DNA of 64,000 nt from Monarcha castaneiventris obscurior (lineage: Eukaryota; Chordata; Aves; Passeriformes; Monarchidae). Below are positions 11,901 through 26,900 of this stretch, in pieces. The position numbers were made by a program, and so were the translations under genes. The DNA lies in the NCBI GenBank assembly GCA_026261815.1, contig JAMPIT010000885.1, forward strand, positions 298,501-362,500, written 5' to 3'. The number at the start of each line of letters is the position of its first letter. Positions within the stretch are counted from its first letter, which is position 1. Below the pieces are notes generated by a model. The model had not been told where the DNA came from, searched no databases, and saw only the letters and a list, made by a program, of their open reading frames with translations.

Positions 11901-14900
11901 AAGGTGGTAAAGCCCTTTTTGGTCCCAGGGCAAAAACCTGGATGAAACTTGGGAACTGGACATGCCCAAGGAGCCGTTGCAGTTGGTGGATTATCCACCA
12001 AAGGGTGTGATGGTGGGATGTGGATGAATTTATGGTCCCTGTACCCAGGAATATTCCTGGGCATGTTTAAATTCCTGGTGGAGATGTGGCCTCAGTTTCC
12101 CCTCCAGGAACGCTGGTGTGTCTTTGTCCCTCAAGGAGGACCTCAAAATTTGGCTTCTGGGCTCTGTTTTGGATGGAAAAACTGAGGATGATGGAAAACT
12201 CAACCTTTAACTGCACCTCACCAGTTAGAGAAGAACAACGGTGATGTCGTGGTAATAAAACTGAATTAAAAAGGAGTGACCACGTCAAGGAGCTGTTTGC
12301 CAACTGCATTTTGGAGACCGAATCCCTGGGATGGAATCCCATGGGATGCAGCGACCTCAGCCCATCTCACCTTTATCCTGAGCTAACGAAGCGTCGCCTA
12401 AACTCAAGATGAATCATTAATTAACAGACCAAAATCAAAGCAGGCAAGTGCCAGCTCTGAAAAGCTTTCGGAGCACGTTTTTCCTGCCATGCTCTGTTGG
12501 GAAGGGGGATTATTTTTCACAGGATTAACCACCCTGAGGGTGGTTCAAAGGTCTCCCCGTTTGCCACCTTGTCATCAGCTAGGGCTGGAAGAGAAACAAC
12601 CTCCTCCATGGAGTTCAAACTTGTTCCAGGGTGATTTATTGCCACAGGAATGCTGCTTCCCAAAGCGAGAGGCAACTTTGCTTTCCAAGTCCCAGAGCTC
12701 CCCATTAACCCAGGTGATTCTTGGCAAAGGTGGCTTTTCCCTCATTTATCAGGGCTGGGAAAAGCAGGTGAAGGCTCTCAGCAGAGGAAGGAAGCAGTTT
12801 TCCTCCTGCTTGTGGAGTTTTTGGAGCAAATCCCACCTTTTCCTCTGATAAGGGATTGTGCGTGTCTGGTTTTTGGCTGTTTGAGTTGGGGTTTTAATGC
12901 GATTCATGGGGTTTTTTTTTCATGTGGGCTGATGTGGTGGTTTGGGAATTCCTGATTTTTGTGATCAGGATCCTGATCCTGAAATTCCCTCAATTTCACT
13001 TTGTGGTTGTTGGAGAGGGACACCCCAAAACCTCTTCATTGGAGGAGCTTCAGGTTGTTGTGTATTTCACCTCAGTGGGGTTTTACTGGGATGGGGTATC
13101 CAATCCAGGAGGTGAAGGATCAAGAGCTTGCAGGGTTTGGCTCTTGGTTTCAGGACAAAACCATATCTCAGCCTTGGGGCACTACCGTGCCTCAGTTTCC
13201 CCACTGAAAAATTGAAATAGTCACTATTTTCTATGGGGAAAAATCCCTATTTTCTATGGGAAACCGTGTGGATTCAGCTGTTGCAGCAGCAGGGAGCTTT
13301 TCCCCATCCTAGAGCAGCAAACCCCTTGCTCCAAGCAGGAAATGGTCTCCAGGATAGAGGACAGCTCCAGATGGTCACGGAACTTTGCAGATCCAAACTC
13401 CGGTGGTTTCCATCACCCTCTGGTGATGGAAAAAGGGCCTGGAGAAGAGGGAAAGCTCTTGGAGGGCAGGGACACCTTCCACTATCCCAGGTTGCTCCAA
13501 GCCCCATCCAACCTGGCCTTGGACACTTCCAGGGATGGGGCAGCCACAGCATCTGTGGGCAACCTGTGCCAGGGCCTCACCACTTGAGGGATTTTGCTCC
13601 ACAGGAGACTCGGGCAGAGCCTTTGGTGAGAAGCATCCACTGAAGTGACCCACGGGGAATTTTTCCGTGATGGATCAGAGCCCCTGACGCATCCCTGCAA
13701 TGGGGAGAAACCAGGAAATCTGAAAGAAGCTAAGGTTGCCAGAGGCCGGGACTCGAGCAGCCGCCCGCTGCTGTTCCAACAGCTTTTCCCCTTGAGGAAC
13801 TCGGAAAGAATCAGCATTTTTCTCCCTAATAGAGCTTCAAAACTCAGTTGTGAGCAATTTGGAGGCTCACGTGGAGTTTCGGGTTCATTTAGCTGCTGCC
13901 TCCAGAGCTTGTAGAGAGTCAAAGCTGTCGAAGGCGGCCGCAGCGCCCCAGTGCCTTGAATTAATGTTATTGTTATTTGTGTGGACGTGCTGGGGTGCAA
14001 ACAAGGTTAATTGAAATGAGAGCGCTGCTTCCTCTTGATAATGGCTCAGGCTTGACAGCGAGGAGGAGTTTATTTTTGTCGGAGAGCTGCCTTTATTATC
14101 CCTTTTTATTAGAGCTAATTTGGGCTCTATATCAAAAACTACATTAAGGGAATCGTTTACGGTCACACCACCAGCACCGCCAAAGATCGCCCCAGAGCCC
14201 TGTCCTTTATGTTAATGTCTGCAGTTAAAAGACAATTAAAAATAAACTCTCCTCTTTTAAAGCACCCTTTGTTTTCTTTCCTCTCGGCCTCCAGCGAGGC
14301 AATTTAGCTCAACCCTTAATGTGCCCTTCAGGGATAAGGGATTTTTTTTCCAGATAGCCCCAGCCTTGTGGTTATTGCAGGATCGTAAATATTAATTGGG
14401 GATGCTCGAACTGGTGGGACCAGGATGCTACTGGTGAATGGAGGGATCAATACCACGCCGAGCAGTGAGGAAATTCGGGATGTAGGAGCAGGAGGAAGCC
14501 GGACCTTCGGGAAGTGCAGCTGCCTGCTCGGGGCGGGAAGCGGGAAGCTGCCGGAGGTAGCCGGTGAGTTAAGGATGCTGAAATATGGCAGCAGGCTGGT
14601 AATTTGTTTTTAATGATAACAGCTGGCAGAAGGTGAAGTTTGTGCTTTGAGGACGATGAGGAGAATCCTTGGCTCCGTCGGTTTTCCCCGTCGGCCGTGG
14701 AAGCTCGGGAATGCGGGAGCGCGGGGATCAGGGATCTTCTCCGTGTATCCCGCTGCTCTCCAATGCTTGTGGCAGGAGCCTGGGCTCTCCTCCCTCCTTT
14801 CCCTCCCTCCTGGAGCACAGGACAGGCATCACAGCCCTGGGGAATTCCAGGATAATGCCTTAGAGTGATGCAGCCTCCCCAAAATCCTTCCAGAGCTGCT

Positions 14901-17900
14901 TTTTTCCCCCCTTTCTAGGAACCACCTTTTGAGCCTTTATCCACCCGGCCTTCCAGCCAGCCTCGTTTCCATGGAAAAGCCAAATGGAAAGAGCCCCCAG
15001 GATGCCTTTTTGGCCTTTGTGATGGCCAGAATTCCCTGTGGGATGTTGCAGCCGGGCTGGGTGTGATCCCTGCACTGCTGTCCCCATCTCCATCACTGCA
15101 GCATCCCTTGGGCAAAGTGTTCCCAGAGTTTGTGACATTCCCCCAGCCCTTCCCTATGCTGTCCAGAGGGAATTTTCTTCCTGGTGGCAGATTCCAGCTT
15201 TTCACCTTCTCTCCAGCATCCTGAAGGATGCTGAGGGAAGCGCCTTCGCTCCCTGCGTATCCAAACTCCAGGAACACGTAATACCAGGGAGCTGCCTTGC
15301 AGGAAACCAATGGAAGAGCTAAAAATACCTCTGGGATCGGTGGCTGGCAAAAGATTTCTATTTATTTTGCACTTGTCACGCTTTTATTTCAGGTCTGGGG
15401 GATGCAACGATTCCGAGTCACGGGTTTAGGGAATGCTGATGGATTTCTCCTCCTCTTGCAGATGCCGGTGTGTTCCTACTACTTGAAGGGGATCTGCAGC
15501 AACAGCAACTGCCCCTACAGCCACGTCTACGTGTCCAGGAAAGCAGAAGTGTGCCAGGATTTCCTCAAAGGATATTGTCCCATGGGAGAAAAGGTAAAGA
15601 GGGATTTATCCCAGCCACGAGCAGCTCCCTGCAGGAGCTACGGCACCACAGGGAAGAGCTGGAAGCTGCTCAGCACCTGGATGTGATGAACAGCTGGTGC
15701 TTTTCCAAAGGGTTTTGGCAAAGTGGTTTTGGTTGGGAAAAAAGGGAAAGAAGTCAAAGGCTTCAGTTCACCAACGAGCTGGTGTTTCCCTGGAAAGAGC
15801 CTTCATGGAGTGTCCCTGTTATCAGTGTCTGAGCTGGAAGCACCTGTCCTGAAAACCCCTCACTTAAATAGATGAAAAATGAAGGAAAATATTTAGGATT
15901 CCCTGTTTCACCTAGAAAATCCGTAGCTATTAATGCTTATTTCCCACACTGGCTCCGTGACGGGTTAAAACGTGAGCCTTAAATCCTGTGGCTTAGTTTT
16001 CAGGAGCAAGACCAGTCTTGCTTAGCCAGCTGAGCATCCAGCTGTGCCTGGGGGATTCATGGAGCCACCTCTGGGTTGTGAGGATGGTTTGGATCCATGC
16101 AGTGAAGTCCTCCATGGACTTCCTGTGCGCCCTGGGGAGAGCTGCAACCTCATCCATGAGCTTTTCGTGTCCAGTGTAAAGTGGAGCTTGTGGGAGCAGC
16201 TTTCCTGGAGCAGGGCTTGGAGCCAGCTGCCATTTGCTGTTCCAAAGGAATTTGAAAAGCACAGGATCTCACTTTTTCGTGTCATGGATGAGGGAGAGGG
16301 TTGGCCATGCTGGTGTTCCCTTGGGAATCCAGGTGACTGCCCTGACTCCTCTTTGCCCTTTTCCAGACGGGTTATGGGTTATGGTGTGGGATTTCTGCTC
16401 ATCCTTGGTCAATTGTGACCAGCAGGAAAGGGGGAATTCTGTCCCTGTGCCTCGCTCAGGTGAGACCCCACCTGGAATTCTGCATCCAGCTCTGGGGTCC
16501 AACAGCAGGAGGATGTGGAGCTGCTGGAATGAGTCCAGAGGAGGCCATGGAGATGCTCCGAGGGCTGGAGCCCCTCTGCTCTGGAGCCAGGCTGGGAGAG
16601 CTGGGAATGTCCAGCCTGGAGAAGGGAAGGCTCTGAGGTGACTTTAGAACCGCTTCCAGTGCCTAAAGGGGCTCCAGGAGAGCTGGAGAGGGACTTGGGC
16701 CAAGGGATGGAGGGACAGGACACAGGGAATGGCTTCCCACTGCCAGAGGGCAGGGTTAGATGGGATATTGGGAAGAAATTCTTCCCAGTGAGGGTGGTGA
16801 GGCTGTGGCACAGGTTTTCCAGAGGAGTTGTGGCTGCCCCAGAGGGCTCTTCTCCTTTTCTCCATCCTGGTAGTGCTCGTTGGCAGAGGTACAACCCATC
16901 AAGAGAAGCTGTAGGTGCTCACATCCCACCAGCGTGGCCACCAGCCTGTCCCAGAATCCAAACACGACCTCGGATGGAATCCTAGAATCATTTAGGCTGG
17001 AAAAGACCTCTAAGGTCATTGAGCCCAGCTTTTAACCCAGCGCTGTCAAGTCCCACTAAACCCTGTCTGGTGTTTTCCCCATCCAACCACCAAAGAGCAA
17101 AAAACCAGGGAAAAAAGCCAAAAGTGAGAGTTTTAAGGAAAGCAGGACATGAGCAGCAGTGATGAGAAGCTCTAGTAAATTAGTCTGGGCCTAATTACTT
17201 TTTGTGGCAGCGCGTGGAGGGGGACTCGATGCAGGATAAACATTCCCTCAGAAGGAAAACACAGGCATCCTGCCACCTCCCTCCAGCACAGCGCCAACCA
17301 CGCAGGCAGGGTCCCGACAATTATTTTTAAAATATTCCAATTTAAATGAAAATATAAAAGAGATATTTAGAATATTTATTCTATTAGGAAAAGTGCTTAC
17401 GGCGTCACTTTCGGAATGTCGGGAAAGCATTCTCCTCCAGATGATGGATAGCAGCCTGTAATTATATATGGGGAGAAATTGCTGAGCAGGCCATATTTAA
17501 CTGGGGAGGAGAAATTCCAGCTTGGGCCATTAAGGGTTAATTTTATTCTCTAAATAATATAAAAAGTGCTGAGTCCGTGCCTTTGCTCCAAGTAGAAAGT
17601 CCTCAAATGGACCCCGGAGAGTTTATAATATTCCACTGAATCAAGGAAAAATGTTAACCTTGCTTCATAAAACGATGGCTTGTTAAAGATGCGCAGTCCC
17701 TTTTCTTGTGAATTATTTAGGATGGGAGTAAATCTTCCCTCGTTCTGCCTTTCCCTGTCCGAGGAACGTTGGTCTGAAGCGCGAAGAGCACGGAATGCGA
17801 AGGTGTGCGACTCCTGGGTGGATAAACTCCAATGGGGATGGTCCGTAATTAGGAATTTAGGTTGTTTTATGCTGATATTTGGCACACTGGGCTCTTCTCC

Positions 17901-20900
17901 CAGTCGTGTTTTCCTCTTTGTGCTCTCCCAGAGAAACGCAGTTTGTGATTTTTAGCAGACCTCCATCAAAAATGTCCATTATTATCCATAATTTATGACG
18001 TGTCGTTGGCAGTGTTGTCTCCCAAGTACTTCCTAGGATGTGTTGCAGAATTCTTAGGACAAGCTGATCCACCTTTGACCCATTCCATGAGCTGTAATTC
18101 CAACTGCTCTTGGTACAAATGGTTCCAGGACTGACCCATTCCAGCTTATCAGGGATTTAGAATTAAGTGTGAAAGCTTTAATTTTGCATTCCCGAGTTCT
18201 TTTTTCAGGAATGTGGACTGTAGAGGGTCAAAATCCACCCTTGGGGACAGGGGACAGCTCCTGTACGAGACCATGACCGCGTCCTTCATTAAGGGGATGT
18301 TACCCCCCATGTTAATTAATTGGTCAGTGTTGGACCTGATGATCTTGGAGGTCTTTTCCAACCTGAATGATTCCAGGATTCTGTTTCCAGAAGGGAGCTG
18401 GTGGCAGAGCAAGGACCTTGATTTCCAGCATTCCTACAGGTTCCTTGGTCATGGGTTGGGAAGTTTCTCCCCGATGTGTGGTTCCTAAAGGGATCATCCA
18501 TACGTGTCCCTTAAAGCCACGGAGCGATTCCCAGCGTGGAGATCTCCATCCCAATTTTCCTGGAGCTCCCTGCCCTTCCCTGTCACCCTGACCTGGTCAT
18601 GCTGGGAAGGGCTGGTCCCTCTGGGCTGGCCACCTGCGCTGGAGGAAGTCCCAAGAGAGAAGTGGGAAGAGAGGCAGAAATGGGGCCTCTTGCAGGTTCT
18701 CCCCAGGGTTTTCCGGACATGTTTTAATGAGCTGCTCTACGGTCGGAGCTCCTCTCTGGTTCCACATCCCTCCTCTCCTATGGGGCCTCGTGCAAGGGCT
18801 TGGAGCAGGAATTCTCTAGGAGAGGGTGGGATGAGGCTGGTGGGTGTGAGGGATGAGGCAACTCCAGTGGGTGAAGCTGCCCGTGGTGGGGTGACCCCAG
18901 AGCAAGGGACAAGCAGGAGGAGACATTGGATGGAGACATTGTGGATGCCCCATCCCTGGAAGTGTTCCAGGCCAGGTTGGATGGGGCTTGGAGCAACCAG
19001 GGATACTGGAAGGTGTCCCTGCCCATGGCAGAGGGTTGGAACAGGATGGGCTTTAAGGACCTTTCCAACCTAAACCAAATTTGGTGGCAAACCATGGGCT
19101 AGGATCTCTGTGTGGCCGAGAGCCTGGAACTGGGAATTAAGACAAGCACTTGCATCACATCCATAGATAAACCCAAAGCTGCCTTGGGATTTGCTTTACA
19201 GGCACCAAAGATGAAGGAGGGTAGATTTAGGTGGGATATTGGGAAGAAATTCCTCCCTTTGAGGGTGGTGACGCCCTGGCACAGGTTGCCCAAAGATGCT
19301 GTGGCCGCCTCATCCCTGGAAGTGTCCAAGGCCAGGTTGGACAAGGCTTGGAGCAACCTGGGATAGTGGAAGGTGTCCCTGCCCACAGCAGGAGGTTGGA
19401 ATGTGATCATTAAGGTCCCTTCCAACCCAAACCACTCAATGATTCCACTGCTGCATCTGGAAAATTGTTTTGTATTAAATAATCTTCCCCGCTCCGTGTC
19501 CATTAGCGCCGGAGCCGCATTAAATCCCTCTCTCCGGATTGTTTCCATCAGCTGCCTCGGAGCCTGTGGGTAAATTGTTCCCTCGTGGGAACTCTTAAAC
19601 AGTAAGACACAGTGAGATTAAACAACGAGGCTTCCCTGGAATAGATTTGCTGGAATAAATCATGGATAAGAGGGGAATCTGTTCCCATCCCTCTGGAATC
19701 CCGACTGGCACAACCAGCCTTGTGATGGTGAAGCTTGACCAGGGGACCTCTCATGGCAGGAGGGTTGAGCTGTGCTGGGACTGCTCATCCCAGCCCATCT
19801 TATTCCTAAAATCCATCTTTTTGTTGGACCAACAGCTTTCACCAAAGCTCTGATTTCCTCCTTATCCATGTAAAAAATACGGGACGGGGCAGGGGCAGCC
19901 CTGCCTGAGGAAGTGCTGCTTCCTTGGGAAGAATAATTTTCCTCCCCCAGGTGGAGCTTGGTGGGGTTTTTTTGCAGTGGCAGCTGCTTGATTTTGCTGT
20001 AGAAAATTGAAATGTGGGGATTTTTTCTCAGCTGAAACCTCGTTCTTGTGTGGTTTTTTGTGTGTTTGGTTGGTTATTTTTTCCTTTTCTGGTCGAAGTT
20101 CAGCAATTTCCCACCAGAAACTTGTTTTGTGTGTCTGATACATTCAGTTTAACACATTTCTTTAGGAAAAGCCACATGATCTGTGTGACAACAGTAAATA
20201 TTAAATGTCTGCGGGGTTTTCCCTTAATTATCCAGTGATGGAGAGCAGCAGCCTGGGATCCTTGTTTTCCTTAAACTTTTGTCGTGGAAAGGTGAAGCTC
20301 AACACTGTTCATGCTTTCTGTTCTCAGCTGGTTTTTCTGGTTCAACCAGCATTTTTCTTTCCTCACAGCCATCAGATCTTGATGTTTCTGGGTCTTTTTA
20401 TCCCCTCCTTTGATCACAGGTTGACTCCCAACCAATTTGGCTTTTCCTTGAGGAACTCTTGAACAAAAGGTTGTCCAGCCCTGGCACAGGTTGACCCAGG
20501 AAGTTGTGGAATAGTCATTCCTGGAGGGGTTTAACATCCCTGTGGATGTGGCACTTGGGGACATGACTTAGTGGTGGCCTTGGCAGTGCTGGGGGAATGG
20601 GATTTTCCAACCTAAACGATTCCCTGATTCTACAATAATTTGGAAATAGCTGATGGAGAGCTCTGCCTTTGATAGCTCTTTTATAGTCCACTGCAGCTGT
20701 ATGAAAATCAACTACAAAAGCAACTTCATTTAATTTATCCTTAATTTTGGCTCTGGCTGACAGATGTTTTCTGGGAGCTTGATTTGGGACTTTTTTTTCC
20801 CCATAATGTTTCGCAGGAATCTTCAGTCACCAGACTGATGAGGAAGTGAAATTTTTATTTAAAATAAAAAGAGTGTGGGATTGGTAATGGGGCTGTTTTT

Positions 20901-23900
20901 AAAGTCATCAATAGTGTCCAGGATGGATTTGAGGTGGCTGAAATTTCTCCAGGTTCATCCCATTGGTTTGCTGGGAATGTTGAGTCCTTGTCCTCATCCT
21001 CTGGGCAACGAATGCTGCTGATAATAAATGATAAATCCCAGTCGTGGCGATGGGATCTTCCCATTGGAAGCACTTTGTAGCCTTTAGAAGAGGTTTAAAA
21101 CCAATCAGGATTCTTCCATGGTCAATCCTATCCGTGTATCTCTATGGAAATCTTGTGGGTTTCCAGTTGTATCTCGTAGTTTGTAATGGGATAATGAGGG
21201 TTCTTATTGCTCCTTTAATTTAACTGTAGCATCTCCAACGGAATTCCGATCCTTACGTTAAAGATGGGGCTTATCAGGACGAACTGGAACTGCTTAATAG
21301 CCTGGAATTGTTGATAACAGCACCAAGATAAATCCCAGGCTGTGATTTTCTCTTTCTTGCACTTCAGTATCTTTGGAGAAGGAGGTGGGGGCACAAAACG
21401 TGAAAACTGGGAAGTTTGGGAGAAAAGCAGCCACGGAATCACAGCTTGGAAGTGGGAATGTAGTGATGAGGCAGAGAGTTCCTGATTTCAACTTGAACTT
21501 CTGTAGAGATGAACACAAAACCCAGCAGATTTGGTCTTTGCTTCCTGTCTGGAATCTCCCTTTGATCTGGCCTGTTCTCTGTTGGAAAATCCCCACATCC
21601 TGTGAGCAGTGGGTGATTCCCAGGATCACGGAATGGGTCAGGTTGGAAGGGACCACAGTGGGATCATCTGGTGCCACCTCCCTGCTCCAGCACGGCCATC
21701 CCAGAGCACAAGGGCACAGGATTGTGTCCAGGTGGTTCTGGAATATTCCCAGTGAGGGAGACTCCACACCCTCTCTGGTCTCTGTTCAGGGCTTGGTCAC
21801 TGCACAGGGAAGAAGTTCTGCCTCATGTCCAGGTGGAGCTCCCTGGGATCAGTTCCTGCCTGTTCCTCTTGTGCCATTCCTGGGCCCCATGGAGCAGAGC
21901 CCGGTCGCTGCTCTGAGCCCTCCCTGCAGGCAGGGACAGACAGGGATGAGGTCCCCTCTCAGCTGTGTCTCCTCTTGAGGCTGAACAGCCCCAGCTCCCT
22001 CAGCCTTTCCTTGTAAGGGAGATGCTCCAATCCCTTCATCATCCTCGTTGTCCTCCTCTGGACCTGCTCCAGGAGTTCCATGTCTCCAGCACTGGGCAGA
22101 GCACTCCAGATGTGCCTCATCTGTGCTGAGGAGAGGGGCAGGATCACCTCCCTCAACTTGCTCTTCCTAAAGCACTCCAGGATCCCATTGGACTCCTTCC
22201 CTGAGCCACCTGGAACCAGGCATGTGGTGGAGCCCCATCACCCTGACGGAGATGACGCTGTTGGGAATGTCCAGTGGGTGTCTGCCTCACTCCACACCCC
22301 CAGCAGTGATGGTTTGGGGTTGGGAATCGCCATGGATGAGAAGCCCGTGTGAAAGTGGCTCTGGAGTGGGATGGATGGGATTGTGGGGGTCCCTGATGGA
22401 AATGGGGTTCCTCCAAGCAGTGCAGGGGGTGGCTGAATTCCATAGGCGTTGCCACAGAGGGATGAATGCCGGCGTCGGAATTCACCTTCTGGATGTCCAA
22501 AGAGTTACAGCCAATGGCTTGATATCCAGTGGAAGCAAGTGGTGTCCCTCAAGGGTCTGTAGTGGGACCAGTGCTAATTAAGGCCTTCATTAATGAAATA
22601 ATGGGATTGGGTGCCCCCTTGGTAAGTTTGCAGATGACACCAAGTGAGTGGTGCCGTTGTTCCATGGAATCCTGGGATTGCAGACTGGTTTGGGTTGGAA
22701 GAGACCTTAAAGACCAGTTCCAACCCCCTGCCATGAGCAGGGATTCCCTTCCAGCTGCTTTGCTGCCTCTTAAATACGATTTTCCCAATGGTTTTCAAAA
22801 CATCATCCTGGTCTTACTCCAGCTCCAGGGGTATTTTAGCTCAAATGTTGTTTTATTTCCTGGAAGTATCAAAGGAGAGGGTTTGTGGATTTGTGGTAGA
22901 TCCTAGAGAGCTTTTAGATCCCAAATCCCTCTGATCATTTGGAGATGACCATCAGGAGTCATCCCTTCCCTGCAGGCATTTTGCTGGGCAAAGTGTTTTG
23001 AGGGCAGAAACCTGTTTTGGAGCAAATTCCTTCAGATAACCACATCGGTGAAATTTCTCCATCATTATTCCAGTGTGGATGATGTTCGGATGTATTGTCC
23101 TCCTGGTTTTAATGACAGGGAGCTGGGATTTTTTTTTTTCTTTTTAAAGCTTTTTTCCATCTGCACCCAATTATAAAAAAGCCATCGGAAAAAAGCCATT
23201 TACTGGCTGTCACTTCGGAGCGGCATCAAAACAGCTCCGGCACCTCCAGCCATCACTTCCCAACAGCCACTTAGAAGGACATTAAAACAGCCTGACATCC
23301 ATCCAGTCCCTTAATCCCGCTGCTTGGCCATGGGGATACCTGGAACAGTTTCAGCAAAAGCTGCATGGATGCTCAAGAGGGCTTTAAAAAGCAGAAGACA
23401 CTGGAGTTGAGGCAGTCGAGTTTCGGGGATTTTAATGCTCCTCTTCCCCTGAAGGTCTGGTTGGTGGGACTTGTGTCCATCAGGATGGATTGAGGGATGG
23501 ACATGGATCCCAAGGAGATGGGAAGATGCTCCGGCACTTCGTCATCTCTTCACAGAATCACAGAATATTCTGATCCCACAAGGATCATCAAAGTCCAGCC
23601 CTTGTCACCTGCTGTCCCCCAGCGCTGGGAAAGGAGCGGGGGGTGAGATTAAGCCTGGAGATAACTTGAGAAGTTCAACCTCGGCAGACTGCTGCCCAGG
23701 AGCCAGGAATGCCAGGCTGGATGGGATCTCTCCTCCCCACCCCGTACAGTCAGTGGGTGGGTGGTGGTTGGCCCAGTGACCTAGCTGCACCTTCCTCCCA
23801 CCCTCCATCCCCTCCTGCCAAGCTTGTTCATGGAAAATGTTCATGAAATCATTCCCAAGACTGAGCCAGGACTTTCCACCAGTTGCTGCCTCCTCCTTTG

Positions 23901-26900
23901 CCAGCTCCGTGCTAAAGAAGGCTGGGCCCTGCAAACCTCCTCATCCCCGTCTCACTCTTGGAGCACATTGGGCCCCGTTGGACCATTTAAGGCCTTGTTG
24001 ATCCTTGGCAGCACCTGGAATTTCACCCAAAGCTGCCTTGGCAGCCAGGGAGGAGTCCTGGACACGGGATCTGCCAGCTGGGCACCATCCCAACCCCGGG
24101 CACCGTTGCTGGACAGGCTGTGGGGGGAACCCCACCGCAGGGAGACCGGCATTGGGACATATCCATGGGATGTTGGCATCCCCGGCAGCACCTGGTGGAG
24201 CCGGAGTGGGGTGAGATTTCTCCCCGTGGCTTTTTAGGGATTCTGTGGGGTTTTCTCATCTCGCTGGTGGAAGGGACCAGAGCTTTTTTTCCCTTTTTAT
24301 GGCCCAACCTGTGGGCTGGCGGGGGTCCCGGGGGGGGTATAATTAGCCACCCCGACAGGTGGCAGGGATCGGATGGCCCCCAGCACCACCCCACAGCCTC
24401 GCTCGGCTTCACCCCGGCTGACGCGTGGCCGGTGGCAAAATTCCCTACGGAAGCGCAGCCCCAGCACGTCGGATCTGGCAGGAGCAGGAGAGCTCCTGTA
24501 AATAAACAGAAGGGGCTTTTCCAGCCTCCGGAGGCTATTCCAGCCTCACTATCCCAGCCCTGGGACAACGGGGATGGACGGGGCGTTGTGGAAGAAGGGC
24601 CGGAGCGCCGGGAACGGCGGGAAGGGCGTGGAAAAGCCATTAGCAACCTGATCTGGGGACACGGCCCCGGGATTAGTCGCACACGGTTTGTTTTCTTTAT
24701 TAAGTATCTTTTTGCCATGGAGCCAATAAACATGGGCTGCTCCAAGGATTCACTTGGAGGTCGGGGCTGGGGAGAGCGCTGGGGAGGTGGCAGATCCCAA
24801 TCCCAGTGCCCAGCCAGGATCATGGCACTGTCCCACCCCTTAGGGATTTGTAATCGGTGCCCCACTGGGAAGGAGTGGCCACGTTTCTTGGCCTTTTCCC
24901 AAAATAACATCATTCCTCGGTGTAGCAGTGATGCATCCGTGTGGCTTTTTGAGGTCAGGGCTCTTTTTTTCCTTCTCTTCTTTCCAAGTCCATTTTGTGC
25001 TGGACACCTCTATACAGAAGAGGATTTCGCATCCTTTTCAGGGATCATCCTGAGCAGAGCCAGGATTTGGACTTGATGGTCTTTGGGAGTCCCTTTCAAC
25101 TCAGGATATGCTGTGATTCTGTGATTCCAGGATCTGGGAATGGTCAGACCAGGACCCGGCACTAAGGGCCTGCCCACCCCCACAATCCTGTGCCCCCTTG
25201 GGATTGTCCCTTCCAGGTGGGCTTGGAAGCTCTGCCCTTGCATTCATCCCACTCTTCAATCCCTAATGGGCTGTTCCTTTATTTTTTTTCTCTTCCCTAG
25301 TTCCATTTATTTCAAAAGGAGTTACCAGGTTGAGGGATTTGCTTTTCTACTTGCTAATATTTTGGGACGAATTCCTGTGTTTGAATTCCTGTCCGGTCAC
25401 TGCCTTTTCCAAGTGGTTTTTTTTTTGGTCCAGGATGTATCCTGCCTGCAGGTGAAGTGGGAAAATGAAGAAAATGTCCTTTGGAGTCAGGCTGGGAGAC
25501 CTGGGAATGTCCAGCCTGGAGAAAAGAAGACTCCAGGGAGACCTTGGAGTCCCTTCCAGTCCCTAAAGGGGCTCCAAGAGAGCTGGAGAGGGACTTTGGA
25601 CAAGGGATGGAGGGACAGGACACAGGGAATGGCTTCCCACTGCCAGAGGGCAGGGATGGATGGGATATTGGAAAGAAATTTTTCCCTGTGAGGATAGTGA
25701 GGGGCTGGAATGGAATTCCCAGAGAAGCTGTGGCTGCCCCATCCCTGGAAATGTCCAAAGCCAGGTTTGGTGGGGCTTGGAGCAACCTGGGATAGTGGAA
25801 GGTGTCCCTACACGTGGCAGTGGATTGGAATGAGATGATTTTTAAGTCCCTTCCAACCCAAACCATCCCATGATTCCACGTTCCTATAAAACACAGGATT
25901 TGGGAGTAATGGCAAAGTTGGGCGCTGTTCAACCCTGACTCTAGTCCAGGTTGCCTGTTGGTTGTGTAGTTACTTCCCATCTTCCCATGCAACAGAGGTG
26001 GAAAATCATAGGAATGGGGGTTTTAAATGGATTTTTTTGTGGAAAAGCAGCGCTATCACTGCACTGTCCCCCCCCATCGAGCCCATATCCGTGTGTCCAT
26101 GTGGATCCCAGCCCTCCTGCTGCTCAGCTCCATCCCCAACCTCCCGTACCCGAGCTCCTTCCTCCGCTGCCGACTTCAGCGCTCGGCCCCAGGCGATGGA
26201 GCTGCCGAATCCTTGTGCTTTTCAAGGAGAGAGCTCAGCAGGGATCCCGCTCAATCCCAAAGGTCAGCACGGGGAGCGCCTCCCATGTCCCCAAAGTCAA
26301 GTCGAGTTAAAAGGGCAGGAACTGACCTCCATCCTGCATTGTTGGGAAGATGGATTTTCATAAACAGGCCAGAACGGTGGTGCTGAAAACCCTCCCTGTG
26401 TTTCTCTTCCCGTGGATTTATCTCGTTTTCCACAAAATTTGAGTGTCTGTAGCACAGAGAAATGGGATGTGTGGGCGTCCGAGGGTGGAAGGACCCACAT
26501 TTCTCCTGGAGAAGGTCAACAAGGGAATGGGTGTTGGAGTTGGGAATTCTTGGTTGTGCCATGTGTTTTGGGTTGAATCTCTCCAGGGATGTCATGGCAT
26601 GGTCCAAAAGCCAGACTGGGTGGGATGGAGCATCCTGGGTGGGAGTGGGTCCACATGGGACTTCGAGGGGTCCAGGACCTGCTCCCACCCTTCATCCCTT
26701 GGGATATGCTGGGATGAGCTCTCTGGATTGCTGGGAGCTGAGATTTCTTTTTTCCTTCCTCCCACCAACGCTGCCAGGCACCCAGATAGAAATCCCAGCT
26801 GAAGACATCTCCTCTTCCCTTCCTGCATCCCTTCCTGCCTTTCCCACTGCCAAAAAATGCCATTTCCGAGCAGAAATCCTTGTGGGGAAGCTCTGGGGCA

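Noticed and set aside
14381..14560. Possible cryptic exon (TTATTGCAG acceptor, CCGGTGAGT donor)
   Set aside because: All three frames meet stops and the conserved ZC3H3 protein runs directly from exon 10633 to exon 15462 without it.
24023..25076. Overlapping 318-codon (+) and 296-codon (-) open frames
   Set aside because: GC-rich DNA with no recognisable domain. The two frames overlap on opposite strands and the + frame runs into a CR1 tail. No start context or splice logic.
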